Of a stretch of 64,000 nt of DNA, positions 23,012 to 33,583 are shown piece by piece. The notes below the pieces were generated by a model. It worked only from the letters and a program-made list of their open reading frames with translations, made no database searches and was not told the DNA's origin. The stretch's first letter is position 1; every line of letters begins with the position of its first letter. The DNA is from Sciurus carolinensis (lineage: Eukaryota; Chordata; Mammalia; Rodentia; Sciuridae), in contig NC_062218.1 in NCBI RefSeq assembly GCF_902686445.1, positions 134,959,241 through 135,023,240 on the forward strand. Reading direction: 5' to 3'. A program made the translations under genes and the position numbers.

Positions 23012-23112
23012 GGGCTGGGGAGATAGCTCAGTTGGTAGAGTACTTGCCTTGCAAGCACAAGGCCCTGGGTTCAACCCCCAACACCGCAAAAAAAAAAAAA
23101 AAACAAAAAAAA
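23012..23112 (+). mobile_element. ID SINE with target duplication
   Basis: GGGCTGGGGAGATAGCTCAG, AGTACTTGCCTTGCAAGCAC, GGGTTCAACCCCCAACACC, then an A-rich tail. AAACCCAAGGACA flanks both ends (22998-23011 and 23113-23125). Confidence 0.9.
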
Positions 23113-23125
23113 AAACCCAAGGACA

Positions 23126-24332
23126 CTCAAGTCCCTGATGCAAAATGTTATATGTGCCTATACACACATCCCAGTATACTTTCAATCATCTTTAGATTCT
23201 TTTTAATAAGTAATGAAATGCTATGTAGTTGTTAAAGTGTTGGGGAATAATGACAAGAAAAAAGTCAGTAGGATGTAATTTTGGGGGGAATATTTTTGAT
23301 TTGCAGTTGGTTAAATCTGGGATGCAGAACCTGCAAATATAAAGACCTGACTTCATTATCTCTCTGGAAGGCAGACCCAAGTAGATAATTAGATAAGAAT
23401 GCAAATGTGTAATACAGGAATTTTGATTTCAGACTTCTCTTATATATATAAAAAAAACTACAAATTACATGAGTATTCATCACTAGAAACCTGCCTACTA
23501 AGTATCCAATAAGGGTGTAGGCCTACATAAAAATAAGTGAATTACAAGTAAAATAAGTATATTTTGGGCAATGTGGTATGGAAATTGTAGGACCAACCAG
23601 GCTACATCATGATTCTTTTGGGAGCGGCTGAGACCAAGGCTCTTCATGGCAGGTTTTTTCCTAGGAATGACCTGGTATGAGCCTCAGGTGGTTTGTTCTT
23701 GAACAAGTTTGCCTTAGATCAGAGTGCTTCTTCTCTATCAAATCAACATATGTGAAAACATGCAACTAACTTAAAATTAGGTTGAAGGTTCCTACAGGCC
23801 AAGCTAGTCAGATCTTATTTATGAATTTCTTATAAGACATTGGAGAGTCATTCCTTGATGTTCAGATTTGCAAGGCCTCCTGGAGATGGGAAAGACTGGA
23901 GCTGAAGGAAGCAATGAGGATGGTAGGTCACAAAATGCAGTGTGGGGAAAAACAGAGGGTCTGCTGGCATGGGAAGGAGAGGGACAACTCAGGAGACAGT
24001 TCTAGAACAGAATGAACAAAAGTGAATGGGGTGGTGGGTGATAGTGATGGGGAAGTTGGATAGAGGTAGACTTTAAATCAAAAGGCTTATTAAAATCAGC
24101 CAGAAACAGCTGAGATGAAGTTCTTCAATCAGGACCTCAATGAATGAAGCCCCTCAAGTTCTACCTCCTTCAGTCATCTCCATTCATCAGCAGCAATCAT
24201 CGTCTCCATCAATGTCACCCCTCCACTAGTCACCTCCACTGAAGCTTTTTAACCTATATCTCCTGGAAGTTCACCTCCCCAAATTTTCCCAATTCATCAC
24301 CTGAGTGAGAATTTATCAAAAAATTTTTGTTT
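23126..24332. other. No gene seen
   Basis: Unique sequence downstream of PROP1. The minus-strand ORFs 23192-23483 are AT-rich and unsupported. Near 24170-24300 there is a CACCTCC-rich stretch with imperfect repetition. Confidence 0.4.
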
Positions 24333-24333
24333 T

Positions 24334-24530
24334 GGTACTGGAGATTAAACCCAGGGGCATTTAACCAATAAGTCACATTCCCAGGCCTTTTTATTTTTTA
24401 TTTTGAGACAGGGTTTCACTAAGTTGCTTAGGGCCTTGCTAAGTTGCTGAGGCTAGCTTTGAACTTGCAATCGTCTTGCCTCAGCCTCCCGAGTAACTGG
24501 GATTACAGGTATACTCCACCATGCCCAGAA
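24334..24530 (-). mobile_element. B1-dID SINE
   Basis: TTTGGTACTGGAGATTAAAC (ID), then GAGACAGGGTTTCACTAAGT, GCCTCAGCCTCCCGAGTAAC and GGGATTACAGG (B1), reverse-oriented. It lies about 160 bp beyond the PROP1 stop codon and so may fall in or near the 3' UTR. Confidence 0.88.
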
Positions 24531-24686
24531 ATCTCTCCCATTTAAAAAATTTCCGATCTCTGAGCAGCCCTTCACTATATACTTATACAAATATTTGTAC
24601 CACCCTTAGAAGGGAAGGAAGCCACCCAGTTTTCTCTGTTTCATGAGTGCCACAGGCTAGAGATGACCTTATTTACTAGTTTGATC

Positions 24687-25025
24687 TTAGTTCCAGGACT
24701 TTGGTGGCTCGAGGCTGAGAGGGAGCACAGATGGAGGTGGGGGACAGGGCAGATGACCAGTGGGCGTTGGGTGCAAAGTGGCATACCAGTCCTCTGACTG
24801 GTGGGGTAGAGCAAATGAACCACCCATGGAGGGCTGCGAGGGAAGGGCATGGTTATAGGGGTGAGGGAAGCAGGTTACCGATGGAGGTGGTGTTGTGTAG
24901 GAATAGGGACAAGCAGTGGACTCTGGCAAGAAACCAGAGAAGGTGGCAGGAGATAGATGGGCCAGTGGCTGGAGCAATGATCGCTCTTGCTTCCTTTGCT
25001 TAGCTCTGCGGTTCTGGAACCAGAC
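24687..25025 (-). CDS. PROP1: PROP1 coding exon 3 (recognition helix and C-terminus)
   Basis: Begins with [13 protein letters not shown] at residue 115 and runs to the TAA at 24689-24687. The rest is a low-charge Pro/Ser/Tyr-rich tail with [12 protein letters not shown] and GHLPCPPPP, the transactivation region. Arg120, altered in a recurrent human disease allele, is conserved. Confidence 0.96.
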   Translation of the reverse strand, partial: VWFQNRRAKQRKQERSLLQPLAHLSPATFSGFLPESTACPYSYTTPPPSVTCFPHPYNHALPSQPSMGGSFALPHQSEDWYATLHPTPTGHLPCPPPPSVLPLSLEPPKSWN

Positions 25026-27271
25026 CTGAGAAGAGGGAAGAATAGCAAAATCAGAGCTTCTGTCCCAAATAAGTGGTGCTGCCACATGTGATCCCCTTCC
25101 TCTAAGGACTGGAGGTACAGGCACAGGGAGTAAGCATATCCCACATCACCAGAGGAAGGAAAATTCTACTAGAGGCATGGCTGACCTAGGTCTGCTGACA
25201 AACTATACCCTTACCCCTAAACTGTGTCTAAATTTGCCCAATTTCTACAACTTCAGAAGAGTAAGAAATGTCACCTTCCAACAAGAAAGGGATAAATATG
25301 ACATAGTGACATTTTCTCTCTCAAGATAATGGGAAATACGCCCTAGGATTCAGTTTAGAGATGAAGACTATTGATAAATGTAATTGTTACAGAAAAGGTT
25401 GGATTTAGGGGAGGATTTAGATTTAAGGTTAATTGACTCTGTGGCTAGGATTGAGGAAGCCTTGGACTGGATGAATCACAAGGCTGTGGTTAGGGACAAG
25501 GGACAAAGTTGTGAATGTCTGTGAACAGTTAGAATTGCGTTACTGTTGGAGTTCACATCATTATTAAATGTTGGGAGTAGGTGTTGAAATTCAGGTCAGA
25601 TTAGCTTAGAGTGAGGGTCGAACTTGAGTGACATTCACAGTGTAGAGGAGGTTGTTTTAAATGGTGGGTGAAGTTTAGTTCCAGTGATTGTCTATGCCTA
25701 AGCAGCCCCCCAGCACTAAAGAGAATCTGCATTTCTCTCTCAAGGTAGGAGGGATCCTGGGGTATCACCTGGATTCTGGCTTCACTGAGGCCTGTGTCCC
25801 GTGCAAGACCCTCTCGGGCCCAGATGTCTGGGTACTGGTTCCTTCCAAAGGCTGATTCCAGCTGTTCCAACTGTGTGGGGCTGAAGGTAGTGCGGTGGCG
25901 GCGCCGGGAATGCATGTGACCCCGCTGTCCTCCTTGTGGAGAATGCCTTGGTCGCCCCACTCCTACAGCAGAGAGCCTCCTGTAGGGCTGAGAGCTCATG
26001 TCTGAGAAGGGAAGGGAAAGGAGGGAGAAGTTACTTATGCATGGGGTCACCTATCTGTCACTGGACCATTTATGTTGATCCCTGTATTCTGCTCAATGCC
26101 CCCCTGTGCTGATTCCCCTTGGGACACCCTGCTCACACCAGAAATCCTTCCTCTTTTATAACCACTGTTGCTGCACCTAGCTCAGCCTCAGTTGCTGCTT
26201 TACCTCTGGGACTGGGTTGTCTGCATAAGCTTACCTCTTAGACTCACTTCCCATCCTGGGCATGCACACTTTGTTTACCTGACAACTCCGCTGACTCCGT
26301 TACTGCCCCTTTACATGCCTTTCACCTCCAAGTACACTGCACACCCACCTGGGGCACACCTTGTAGGTCTTCTTTTGCTTTCATGCCCTAACAAGCTTTC
26401 TAGGTTTCTATCGAAGATCCCCTTTGCTTGTTTCCTGCACTCATGAGTTGTGTTCAACTTAACAACTTTTTTATACAGCTCTCATCCTCCCATACCCCCC
26501 ACCAGGGAAGACAAAGCATTCCCCACTGTTGTACTCAGGCACACCCTCCCCTTACCTATGTACTCTCTGTCATCTCTCCTACCCCTGCCCTGGCCAGGCC
26601 ACCAGGCTGCAGGAACCTGAGCTCGTGGGAAAGGCTCACCTCTCCTCGCTGCAGTCTCAGTAAGCCCCCACACTAATTAGTCTGAGAACTGCTGGGGGAA
26701 GAGAGAACAGGGAGGGAAGGGGAGACACCTGGGAAGGTACATGCTGAGAAAAGGAGATGTCTGGAGCAGACACCTATTCCCATGGGGACCCAAGTGTGTG
26801 GCTCCCACCCAGTCTTCACTGTCCACCTTGGGGACTTACATATATTGTACTGCTCTCTTATGATCAAAGCCCTGGCCCCTCCAGCTCCCTCCCTCATAGA
26901 AGGTAGTGCCTTCAGATGAGCTCTGAGGTTAGGAGTGAAGGCATAGACTCCAGCTGTGCCTCATTTCCATCTGTAAAGCAAAGAAGTTCTATTGTTCTAT
27001 ACTATTTAAGGATCCCATTGTTTTAATATGCTAGAATTCTGGTTTTCATTTCTTCTCCTAACCTTCCTCAGGGTGAACCACTGCCTCAGAGGAGACTAGA
27101 TATTGAGTCTCACACCTGTTGCCCACCTCAGGGCCCCAAGCCCAGCCTGGGGATTCACTCACCCACTGTGGAGGTCAGAGTCCCTGTGGCTGGGTATCTC
27201 TCAGGCAAGAGGCTGCTGCAAATTCGCCCCTTCCTTTGCTTACCCTGCTGGTTCCTCCCTTCAGCTTCCAT
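24687..27271 (-). CDS. PROP1: PROP1, homeobox protein prophet of Pit-1 (three coding exons)
   Basis: Paired-like homeodomain transcription factor that acts in the nucleus of developing anterior-pituitary cells, upstream of POU1F1 (Pit-1). Human loss causes combined pituitary hormone deficiency. Coding exons on the minus strand are 27271-27163, 26001-25769 and 25025-24687 (109 + 233 + 339 bp), giving 226 residues, the same length as the human protein as I know it. The homeodomain is residues 69-128, from [10 protein letters not shown] through [13 protein letters not shown], with W116, F117, Q118 (position 50), N119 and R121 at the recognition-helix positions. The C-terminal transactivation part is Pro/Ser/Tyr-rich and ends EPPKSWN. 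The ATG at 27271 opens MEAEGRNQ, matching the family N-terminus. All splice sites are GT-AG (donors GTGAGT and GTGATA; acceptors CTTCTCAG and CTTCTCAG). Frame is intact throughout. No AATAAA is visible just past the TAA stop; ends of the mRNA are not determined. Confidence 0.97.
25026..25768 (-). other. PROP1: PROP1 intron 2
   Basis: 743 bp bounded by GTGATA and CTCTTCTCAG. No transposon is recognised in it. Confidence 0.88.
25769..26001 (-). CDS. PROP1: PROP1 coding exon 2 (most of the homeodomain)
   Basis: Encodes residues 37-114, beginning with the split Asp codon (G plus AC) and ending SEARIQ before GTGATA. It carries homeodomain helices 1 and 2 and the basic N-terminal arm. Arg73 and Phe88, sites of human missense disease alleles, are conserved. 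Confidence 0.96.
26002..27162 (-). other. PROP1: PROP1 intron 1
   Basis: 1161 bp bounded by GTGAGT and CTTCTCAG. I see no SINE or LINE in it, unlike the rest of the window. The ORFs inside (for example 26168-26446) are unsupported. Confidence 0.85.
27163..27271 (-). CDS. PROP1: PROP1 coding exon 1
   Basis: Encodes residues 1-36 plus the first base of codon 37. It is too short to stand out as an ORF; I found it by looking for the MEAE start upstream of exon 2. It ends ACAGTGG before GTGAGT. The peptide contains the basic KQRKGRI and [11 protein letters not shown] segments expected for the PROP1 N-terminus, the least conserved part of the protein. Confidence 0.93.
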
Positions 27272-27500
27272 GACTAGCCACCAACACCAAAGATGGTCCA
27301 GCCTCCTGTATCCCTGAATCTTTGATTCTAGCTCAGTCTTTCTGTTTCTGTTGATCCCCTCTATGCCTGTGATCTCTCTCCTTCTTCTGTTTGTACCTCC
27401 GTCTGAATCTCTGATGTGTGTGTGTGTGTGTGTATAGGTACAGATAGATATCTATCTTTTTCACTGTCTCTTCTTTTTCTTCTAATTCCTCATTCTCATT

Positions 27501-27557
<57 letters not shown>

Positions 27558-28099
27558 TCATCTGATTCTCTACTTTTCTCTCCCTCAATCTTCTCTCCAC
27601 CAGGACGCTGCTCTCCTTTCAGCTGCCTATTTTCCCACACCACCTCTCTCTCCTTGAGTCTTGGAGGAGTGACCTCCTCCTGGCCCCTGTGGGCCCATCC
27701 AATCATTACCTGGTCACCAGAGCCCCCTTTCTCTGGGGAGGATAACAAGCCGGATGAGGGAAGGTGTTCTGTTGGAGGGTCCAGGGACTGGGGCCAAGAG
27801 CTCATATTCCCAGGGGACCAGTTTCTTTTGTCCAGTTAAATCCCTTCCTGGGAGCAGGCAGAGAAAGGAAGGGGAAAATACATCCCTGCTAAGCCCCCCT
27901 TCTCAGAACTTCACTGTGGGGAGGGAGGAGGAAGGTGGGGACAATTGGAGGGTAAGAGGCAGGGCCTTTCTGGCATCTCAGTGTGCAGGTGATATCCAGG
28001 GACCTGTTTCTAGGAAACTAAAAAATGAAATGAAAAATCAAGTGCGTGCTTCTCTTCCCAGGTACCCTTATATCCCAGAATATACCAGCCACCCCCTCA
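27272..28099. other. PROP1 upstream flank with microsatellites
   Basis: The 5' flank of PROP1. It holds a (TG)n tract at about 27415-27433 and a (TC)n tract at 27507-27555. The (TC)n tract explains the Arg-Glu repeat ORF on minus. I see no convincing TATA box close to the PROP1 start codon, so the promoter position is not determined. It has no transposon that I recognise. Confidence 0.5.
27507..27555. repeat. (TC)n microsatellite
   Basis: About 24 perfect CT dinucleotides, 240-280 bp upstream of the PROP1 start codon. Confidence 0.95.
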
Positions 28100-28740
28100 A
28101 GACAATCTGAACTCAATCCATAGGATGTCTTTAGGATACCAATATTCTCATGTACTTTCTGATTCCTTCCTTCAAAAGTCACTTCCTCATTCATCCAGAA
28201 CTCTCAGGACATCATGACCTTTCAAGGTCACCCAGATTAAAAAAATACCCTGATCTTTGACAGCATGTGAATTCCAGGAGCATCCTGACCTACCCAGACC
28301 TCAGGGTACTCTGCAATAATCAAATTCCCATGATATCCTGGCATTCTGATTCTTTAAGGAAATTCTGACATATCTGGAATCTCTGAGCAGTCAGGACCAC
28401 CTGACCCCTATAGCACTCTGACTCCTGAAGTACCCTGGAAGTACATTCTGGCATCCCCATGATACCCTGACCCTTTAAGGACAATATAATACTCTAGGTC
28501 TTTAGGATCCTCCATGACATAGTGAAACCTAAGGGCACTCTGGTACCCAGGACATTCCACCTTTACTAGGTGATTCCCACTCTGTTCTATGAAGTTCCAA
28601 CCTCTCAGCAAACACTGACCTGATGACACAGTAACTTTCTTGGAACTTGTATACCCACAATCTGATCCCCAAGGTTACTCTAACTCCTTAAACACATCCT
28701 TTAAAAACTTCTTGACAACTCAAGTAAGAAAACATCATAA
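28100..28740. repeat. Degenerate minisatellite-like tract
   Basis: Short, imperfect phrases recur about every 25-40 bp: variants of CCTGACCCTTTAAGGACA, CTCTGACTCCTGAAGTA, TCTGATTCTTTAAGGAAA and TCTAGGTCTTTAGGAT. The period drifts, as in an old decaying array. The minus-strand ORF at 28408-28629 is a by-product of it. Confidence 0.55.
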
Positions 28741-29451
28741 TCCTCTAGGATTCTGACATTTATAATATGGTCCACACACAGATCATCAGCAGCAGCAGGT
28801 GGGAGCCTGTTAGAAATGTAGAATATAATGTCCCACCTACTGAATGTCCACAAACATGCCAAAGAGTAATACAAAAGATAACTGACTTTGGGGGTCACAA
28901 ATAAATTATAGTAATTGGGTGAGTTCACAAATGTGGAATCCATGAATAATGAAGGAAGAGTGTACTTACCTCATGAAGTTGTAATGATTAAGAGTTAGTA
29001 AGAGAGAACCATATAGAAGAGTACCTTGAATATCATCACCATCATCGTAATCATTATCACCACCACCACAATTCCTAAGGATTCTAACCCTAAGAATAAT
29101 TGTGTTCATGTCAAATACTGGAATTTCGAGGGCAAAAAAGATGTTTTCACTTTAGGAGAACATGTGCTTCTAAGGAGCTTTGAGGTCTTTAGCTTATGGT
29201 CACATAGTAGTTTGAGCTCACAGTGATTCCATGACCCTCTAGGATACACAGACCACAAAGACATGGTGAGATGTGGGAAGCCTCAACCTCATAAGAAATT
29301 CCTTGACATGACAGGAGGTAGACATTAAGGTATCCATTCCTCTTGCTCATTCAGAACTCCCAGCTGACTCTACTCTTATACGAGGTATGCCACCACTGAA
29401 AAACCACTCAACACCCAACCGCAGTCTAGGAGATACCCTGACCATAGGGCT

Positions 29452-29492
<41 letters not shown>

Positions 29493-29859
29493 GTGCTAGG
29501 GATTATTATCAATTAGTTCAAAACACTTTTTATTTATTTTTCCTGTGCTTTCTTCTTCTACCTCAGAGATATTTATAAGTGTGCCTTTTAATTTTGAAAT
29601 AGTTGATGTGGGGGTGGTGTTCCATGTACCTCAAGGTGATTGATTTCTAAAGTAGAAGTCATGTGGGAAACACAGTCTGCATGATTTCAAATAAAAAAGT
29701 AATGGAAATGCTTTTTATATTGATTGTATTGGTTATATATATGTCAAAACTGATCAAATTGCATACTTCAAATATGTGCTTTTTATTGTACTTCAATTTT
29801 AACTCAATAAAGCTATGGAAAAAATGTTCTTCTGACTTGATACATGTTCCTTATAGGCC
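28741..29859. other. No gene seen; AT-rich with a (TG)n tract
   Basis: Contains (TG)n at about 29449-29488 and an ATC/CAC-rich run at 29030-29070. The phrase GATTCCATGACCCTCTAGGA at 29224 echoes the tract to the left. No exon is visible. Confidence 0.45.
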
Positions 29860-30420
29860 CAGGACACCTGCGTCCCATGACATCCTGTCTCTCCAGTCTT
29901 CCTGTCTTCCCAAGATGCTCTGAGTCTCCCAAACTCTCTGGCTCTCCTCTTTCAGGCACATCTGACCTTCTATAACTTATTGGCTCCTCTAAGAATGCTG
30001 TCACCCCAGAGTATTCTGATCATTTAGTATGTCATAATTACACAAAACACCTGGAACTTACACGGGCAGGCTTATTATCCTCAGATGATGCTTATATCCT
30101 CTGTGAGTCATGTCTCTGTAAGGATGTATCAGATAACATAAACCCTAGTTCTTCTGAACATATCTTCTAGTTTATTCAACCATAGAGGGACATCTTAATG
30201 TCCTAAGACACTCTCACTTCCAGGGTAGGTAGCCATCCAAAGTGACTTAGGTCCTCCAGTACATCTGATACCTCAGGAAACTCTAAACTTATAAGGACAT
30301 CCAGCCTATTGAGTTCCCTGTGACCTTGCAGAATAATCTTAAGTATCCACTGAGCACCCAGGAAATTATGTCTCTTAAGGATACTCTAATCCTAGAAGGA
30401 TACCTTGTGAATTAGATTGC
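29860..30420. repeat. Second degenerate minisatellite-like tract
   Basis: Phrases of the same style as 28100-28740 resume (CAGGACACCTGCG, CATGACATCCTGTCTC, GGACATCTTAATGTCC, GGATACTCTAATCC). It is probably the same array interrupted by later sequence; the match is loose. Confidence 0.4.
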
Positions 30421-30511
30421 CTGTATTCAGATTCTGCAACCACTCCTTTGGTTGTAAATTATTTAATCACTTCAAGCCTCATTTTTCTCATTTGTAAACT
30501 GACTACTGCTA

Positions 30512-30865
30512 TGGTTTGAATGAGCATCTCCCAAAGGTCTGTACGCAAATACTTGGTCCCCCCAATTGTGATACTGGAAGGCACCACAGATCTTTAAGGT
30601 GGCGGATCTGGTGGGAGATCCTTAGATCACTGTGGATGCAAGAAATTGAGAGACCCTACATGTCCTTGCTTTCCCTGTGTTCTCTGATTCAAGATGTGAC
30701 TCTTTGTTACTATACACACTCCTGTCATTATGCACTACCCATACCAGAGGCCAAACCAATAGGACTGCCCAATCTTAGACTTGAATTTCCTAAACTGTGA
30801 GTTAAATAAACATTTTCTCTTTATAAAGTTTGTTGTCTTAGGTAACTCATTGTGGTAACTCTAAC
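30512..30865 (+). mobile_element. MaLR-like LTR
   Basis: Begins with TATGGTTTGAATGAGCATCT, has CTCCCAAAGGTC, and ends with AACTGTGAGTTAAATAAACA then TTTTCTCTTTATAAAGTTTG. This order is typical of mammalian MaLR/ERVL LTRs with the AATAAA near the 3' end. No internal region adjoins it. Confidence 0.6.
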
Positions 30866-31200
30866 CTAAGAAAAGTACAAAGCTAGGACATTCCTTCTGT
30901 GATATGGGTAGGAAAGGACAGTACCTGTCTGCTGTAGTGCTCTAGGCGAGGGCCTGATCTCAGGACACAGGATAATAAATAGAATGAATTTCAGGAGTGG
31001 TGCCAGAAACCACCTTTACTTAATGTTAAGAGTTTCAAATTTGTCATCTTTAAATATTTATTCTGGAGCACAAGGTGGTTCATGCTTTAATAAAACTTCT
31101 GGACAATAATATTGTCAAATATTCTTGGTCTTGGGTGAGATATTCTTGGTGGGATAGGGATGAAGGTTATTTTTTTTCCAGATGGATATTCAATTGTCTC
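30866..31200. other. No gene seen
   Basis: Unique AT-rich sequence. Confidence 0.4.
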
Positions 31201-31204
31201 AGTG

Positions 31205-31350
31205 TCAAGAAAACATTTTCCTTTTTCTTTTGTGCATGTGGAGTCTCATTATGATGTCCAGGTTGACCTCAAAATCCTGAACTCGAAGATCCTCCCACCT
31301 CAACCTCCCAAATAACTTGGACTACAACCACTCATCACCATTCCCTGCTC
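31205..31350 (-). mobile_element. Old B1/7SL-type SINE
   Basis: TGGAGTCTCATTATGATGTC, CAGGTTGACCTCAAAATCCT and CCTCCCACCTCAACCTCCCA form a diverged reverse-oriented 7SL-derived SINE with no ID part. Confidence 0.65.
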
Positions 31351-31904
31351 AAAAAACTTTTCTTTCCTCATTGCTCTAAATTCCATAAAGCATGCTGGAA
31401 CTTTGATTTGGATTATATTGAATCGATGAATGAAAGAGATGTTTTTAAAGAATTGCTACTTGTTCAATAAGACAAGGGTGTCTAATAGTGCATGAGAAAG
31501 AACCTGTCTTTGGAAGACTGACTAGAAGGCTGTTCCCAAGTCCATCTTCAATGTTGAGGACTAAAGGAAAACATTTACTTGTTGCCTTTGTGCCTAAAAA
31601 TCTAAGCTGATTTCTACCATTTTTAGGTCACATTCTCCCTCAGAAACATCTCATGCTACTTTGGAGAGATCTGTGGCCATTTGGATTTTTGACCTTGGTA
31701 AGACCTAGATTTTTCTGTCTTTCTACAGATTTTTTTTGAAGTTCAGTAATTAACCAAATTATATCTTGGATCCAATAGTCTAGATAAATTTCCCCTGAAT
31801 TTTGGTCTACTGACTCTTCACATGATATTGCGATGAATAGTTGTCTAGATGGGAAAGCCCCTTTAAGGATACGAGTTACGAGAAAGGAAAAGAATTCTAA
31901 AGAT
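31351..31904. other. No gene seen; possible old L1
   Basis: AT-rich with phrases such as TTTGGATTATATTGAATCGA that hint at decayed minus-strand L1. Not bounded. Confidence 0.35.
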
Positions 31905-32047
31905 AATGTATTAGGGTTCTCTAGAGAAAAAGACTGAAAGGAGATATGTAATAAAGGATTAATTATAGTAAATTGACTAATGGAGGCTGAGAAGCCTCAA
32001 GAACTTCAGCAAGCAAGCTGGAGACCTAGGAATTCCAGTCTGAAAAC

Positions 32048-32450
32048 TGGCAGACTTGAGACCTAAGAAGCATTTGCCAGTAAATGGATAAATCTGAAGA
32101 CTACTGTGCTCAGTGAAATCAGTCAATCCCCCAAAATAAAAGGTTGAATTTTTTTTTCTGATATGTGAAATTATCCCACAAGAAGGGTTTGGAGGGGAAG
32201 AACAGAAGTTCAGTGGATTAGACAAAGGGGAATGAAGGGAAGGGAGGGAGAATAGGAAAAGGAAAGACAGTGGAATGAATCAGACATAACTTTCCTATGT
32301 ACCTATGTAAATACACCACAATGAATCTCACCATTGTGTGCATCCACAAGACTGCAGTCATAATTAGAATAAGATATATTCCATGCTTGTATAATTATAT
32401 ATCAAAATGGAATCTACTGTCATAACTAAAAAGAACCAATAAAAAAAGGA
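32048..32450 (+). mobile_element. L1 3' end inside the MLT2 LTR
   Basis: Starts near TTGCCAGTAAATGGATAAAT, has TGTGCTCAGTGAAATCAGTC, and a 3' UTR with GAATGAATCAGACATAACTT, AATACACCACAATGAATCTC and AACTAAAAAGAACCAATAAA before the A-rich end. Confidence 0.8.
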
Positions 32451-32654
32451 GAGTGTAGGTTTCAGTTGGAATCTAAAGGCAGAAAAAAACCGATGACCCA
32501 GCTTGAGCAGCTGGGCAGGAGGAGTTCTCTTTTTACTCACAGAAAGATCAGCCTTTTGTTCTATTTGGGCCTTCAATTGATTGGATGAGACTCACTGACA
32601 TTTGGGAGGGTAGTCTGCTTTACTCAGTCTACTGCTGAATCAAACATTGATTTC

Positions 32655-32746
32655 TTTTTTTTTTTTGTCTTTTTTGGAACTGGGGGTTGAACTCAGGGCT
32701 TTGTGAATGTGAGGCAGATGCTTTGCCCGAGCTACATCCCCGCCCT
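32655..32746 (-). mobile_element. ID SINE with 15-bp target duplication
   Basis: The reverse-oriented ID is flanked by exact copies of TCAAACATTGATTTC (32640-32654 and 32746-32760). The body is diverged (GAACTGGGGGTTGAACTCAG). Confidence 0.9.
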
Positions 32747-32831
32747 CAAACATTGATTTCGATGTATACATGTTTCAAAATACTACATGGTACCTCATAA
32801 ATATGTAGTTTTATGTATCAATTAAAAAAAT

Positions 32832-33045
32832 TAGGCAGGTGTGATGGTGCATGCTTGCAATCCAAATTGACTCAGGAGGCTGAGGCAGGAGGATCACAAG
32901 CTCAAAGCCAGCCTCACAATTAAGCAAGACTGTAAGCAACTTAAGGAAACCTGTCTCAAAATAAAAGAAGGTCTGAAAATGGGGATCAGTGGTTAAGCAC
33001 CCCTGCATTCAATGACTGTTACAAAAAATAATTAAAATTTGAAAA
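32832..33045 (+). mobile_element. B1-dID SINE
   Basis: GGCAGGTGTGATGGTGCATG, GGCTGAGGCAGGAGGATCAC, AAACCTGTCTCAAAATAAA, then a shortened ID (TCAGTGGTTAAGCACCCCTG) and an A-rich end. Confidence 0.82.
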
Positions 33046-33094
33046 ATGTTAGTCTCAGCCAAAAACACTCTCACAGATACACTCTGAATAATAT

Positions 33095-33187
33095 ATATAT
33101 ATATATTTTGGTGTTGCTGGGGATTGAACCCAGGGCCTTGTGCCTGTGAGGCAAGCACTCTACCAACAGAGCTATATTCCTAGCCCT
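33095..33187 (-). mobile_element. ID SINE with 12-bp target duplication
   Basis: GGTGTTGCTGGGGATTGAAC ... AGAGCTATATTCCTAGCCC, flanked by exact TCTGAATAATAT at 33083-33094 and 33188-33199. An (AT)n run adjoins its tail. Confidence 0.9.
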
Positions 33188-33262
33188 TCTGAATAATATT
33201 TGATCAAATGCCTGGGTACCATGTGGTCCAGTCATGGTGACACAAGAAATTAACCATTACAG

Positions 33263-33492
33263 ATAATATGGTCCCTCTTCCCCTACCAAACAGTCTAATA
33301 AGGAAGAAATGAAGTCAGCAGTCTTGAAGAAAGTATTTTAAAATGTAGTTCAGAGAAATTTGACTTATTATATTTTCTGTTCCATTTCTTATTTTCTCTA
33401 TCTCAAGAACAATTATCCTTATGCTAATATGATTATATGCAGTTTTTTAAAGTGAACCTTCAGTTTTTACCAGTCATAACTCTTATCATTCA
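33263..33492. other. No gene seen
   Basis: AT-rich sequence. Nothing is recognised. Confidence 0.4.
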
Positions 33493-33493
33493 A

Positions 33494-33583
33494 TTTTTTT
33501 TTTTTTGTGGTGCTGGGGACTGAACCCAGGGCCTTGTGCTTGTGAGGCAAGCATTCTACCAACTGAGCTATATCCCCAGCCTG
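33494..33583 (-). mobile_element. ID SINE
   Basis: Poly-T, then GTGGTGCTGGGGACTGAACC and ACCAACTGAGCTATATCCCC, a near-complete reverse-oriented ID. The target duplication is unclear. Confidence 0.88.

Larger units (their letters stand above)
31905..33262 (-). mobile_element. MLT2-type ERVL LTR split by later insertions
   Basis: Collinear pieces of one old LTR are recognisable: TATTAGGGTTCTCTAGAGAA at the left, AAACTGGCAGACTTGAGACC, then AGGCAGAAAAAAACCGATG and TTCAATTGATTGGATGAGAC, then CACTCTCACAGATACACTCT, then GTCATGGTGACACAAGAAA and TTAACCATTACA at the right. This is the reverse complement of a mammalian MLT2 LTR. The pieces are separated by an L1 3' end (about 32048-32450), an ID (32655-32746), a B1-dID (32832-33045) and a second ID (33095-33187). 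Confidence 0.75.

Noticed and set aside
27482..27805. Minus-strand ORF with Arg-Glu repeats
   Set aside because: Produced by the (TC)n microsatellite at 27507-27555.
28408..28629. 73-codon minus-strand ORF near PROP1
   Set aside because: It lies wholly in the degenerate minisatellite-like tract and has no family resemblance.
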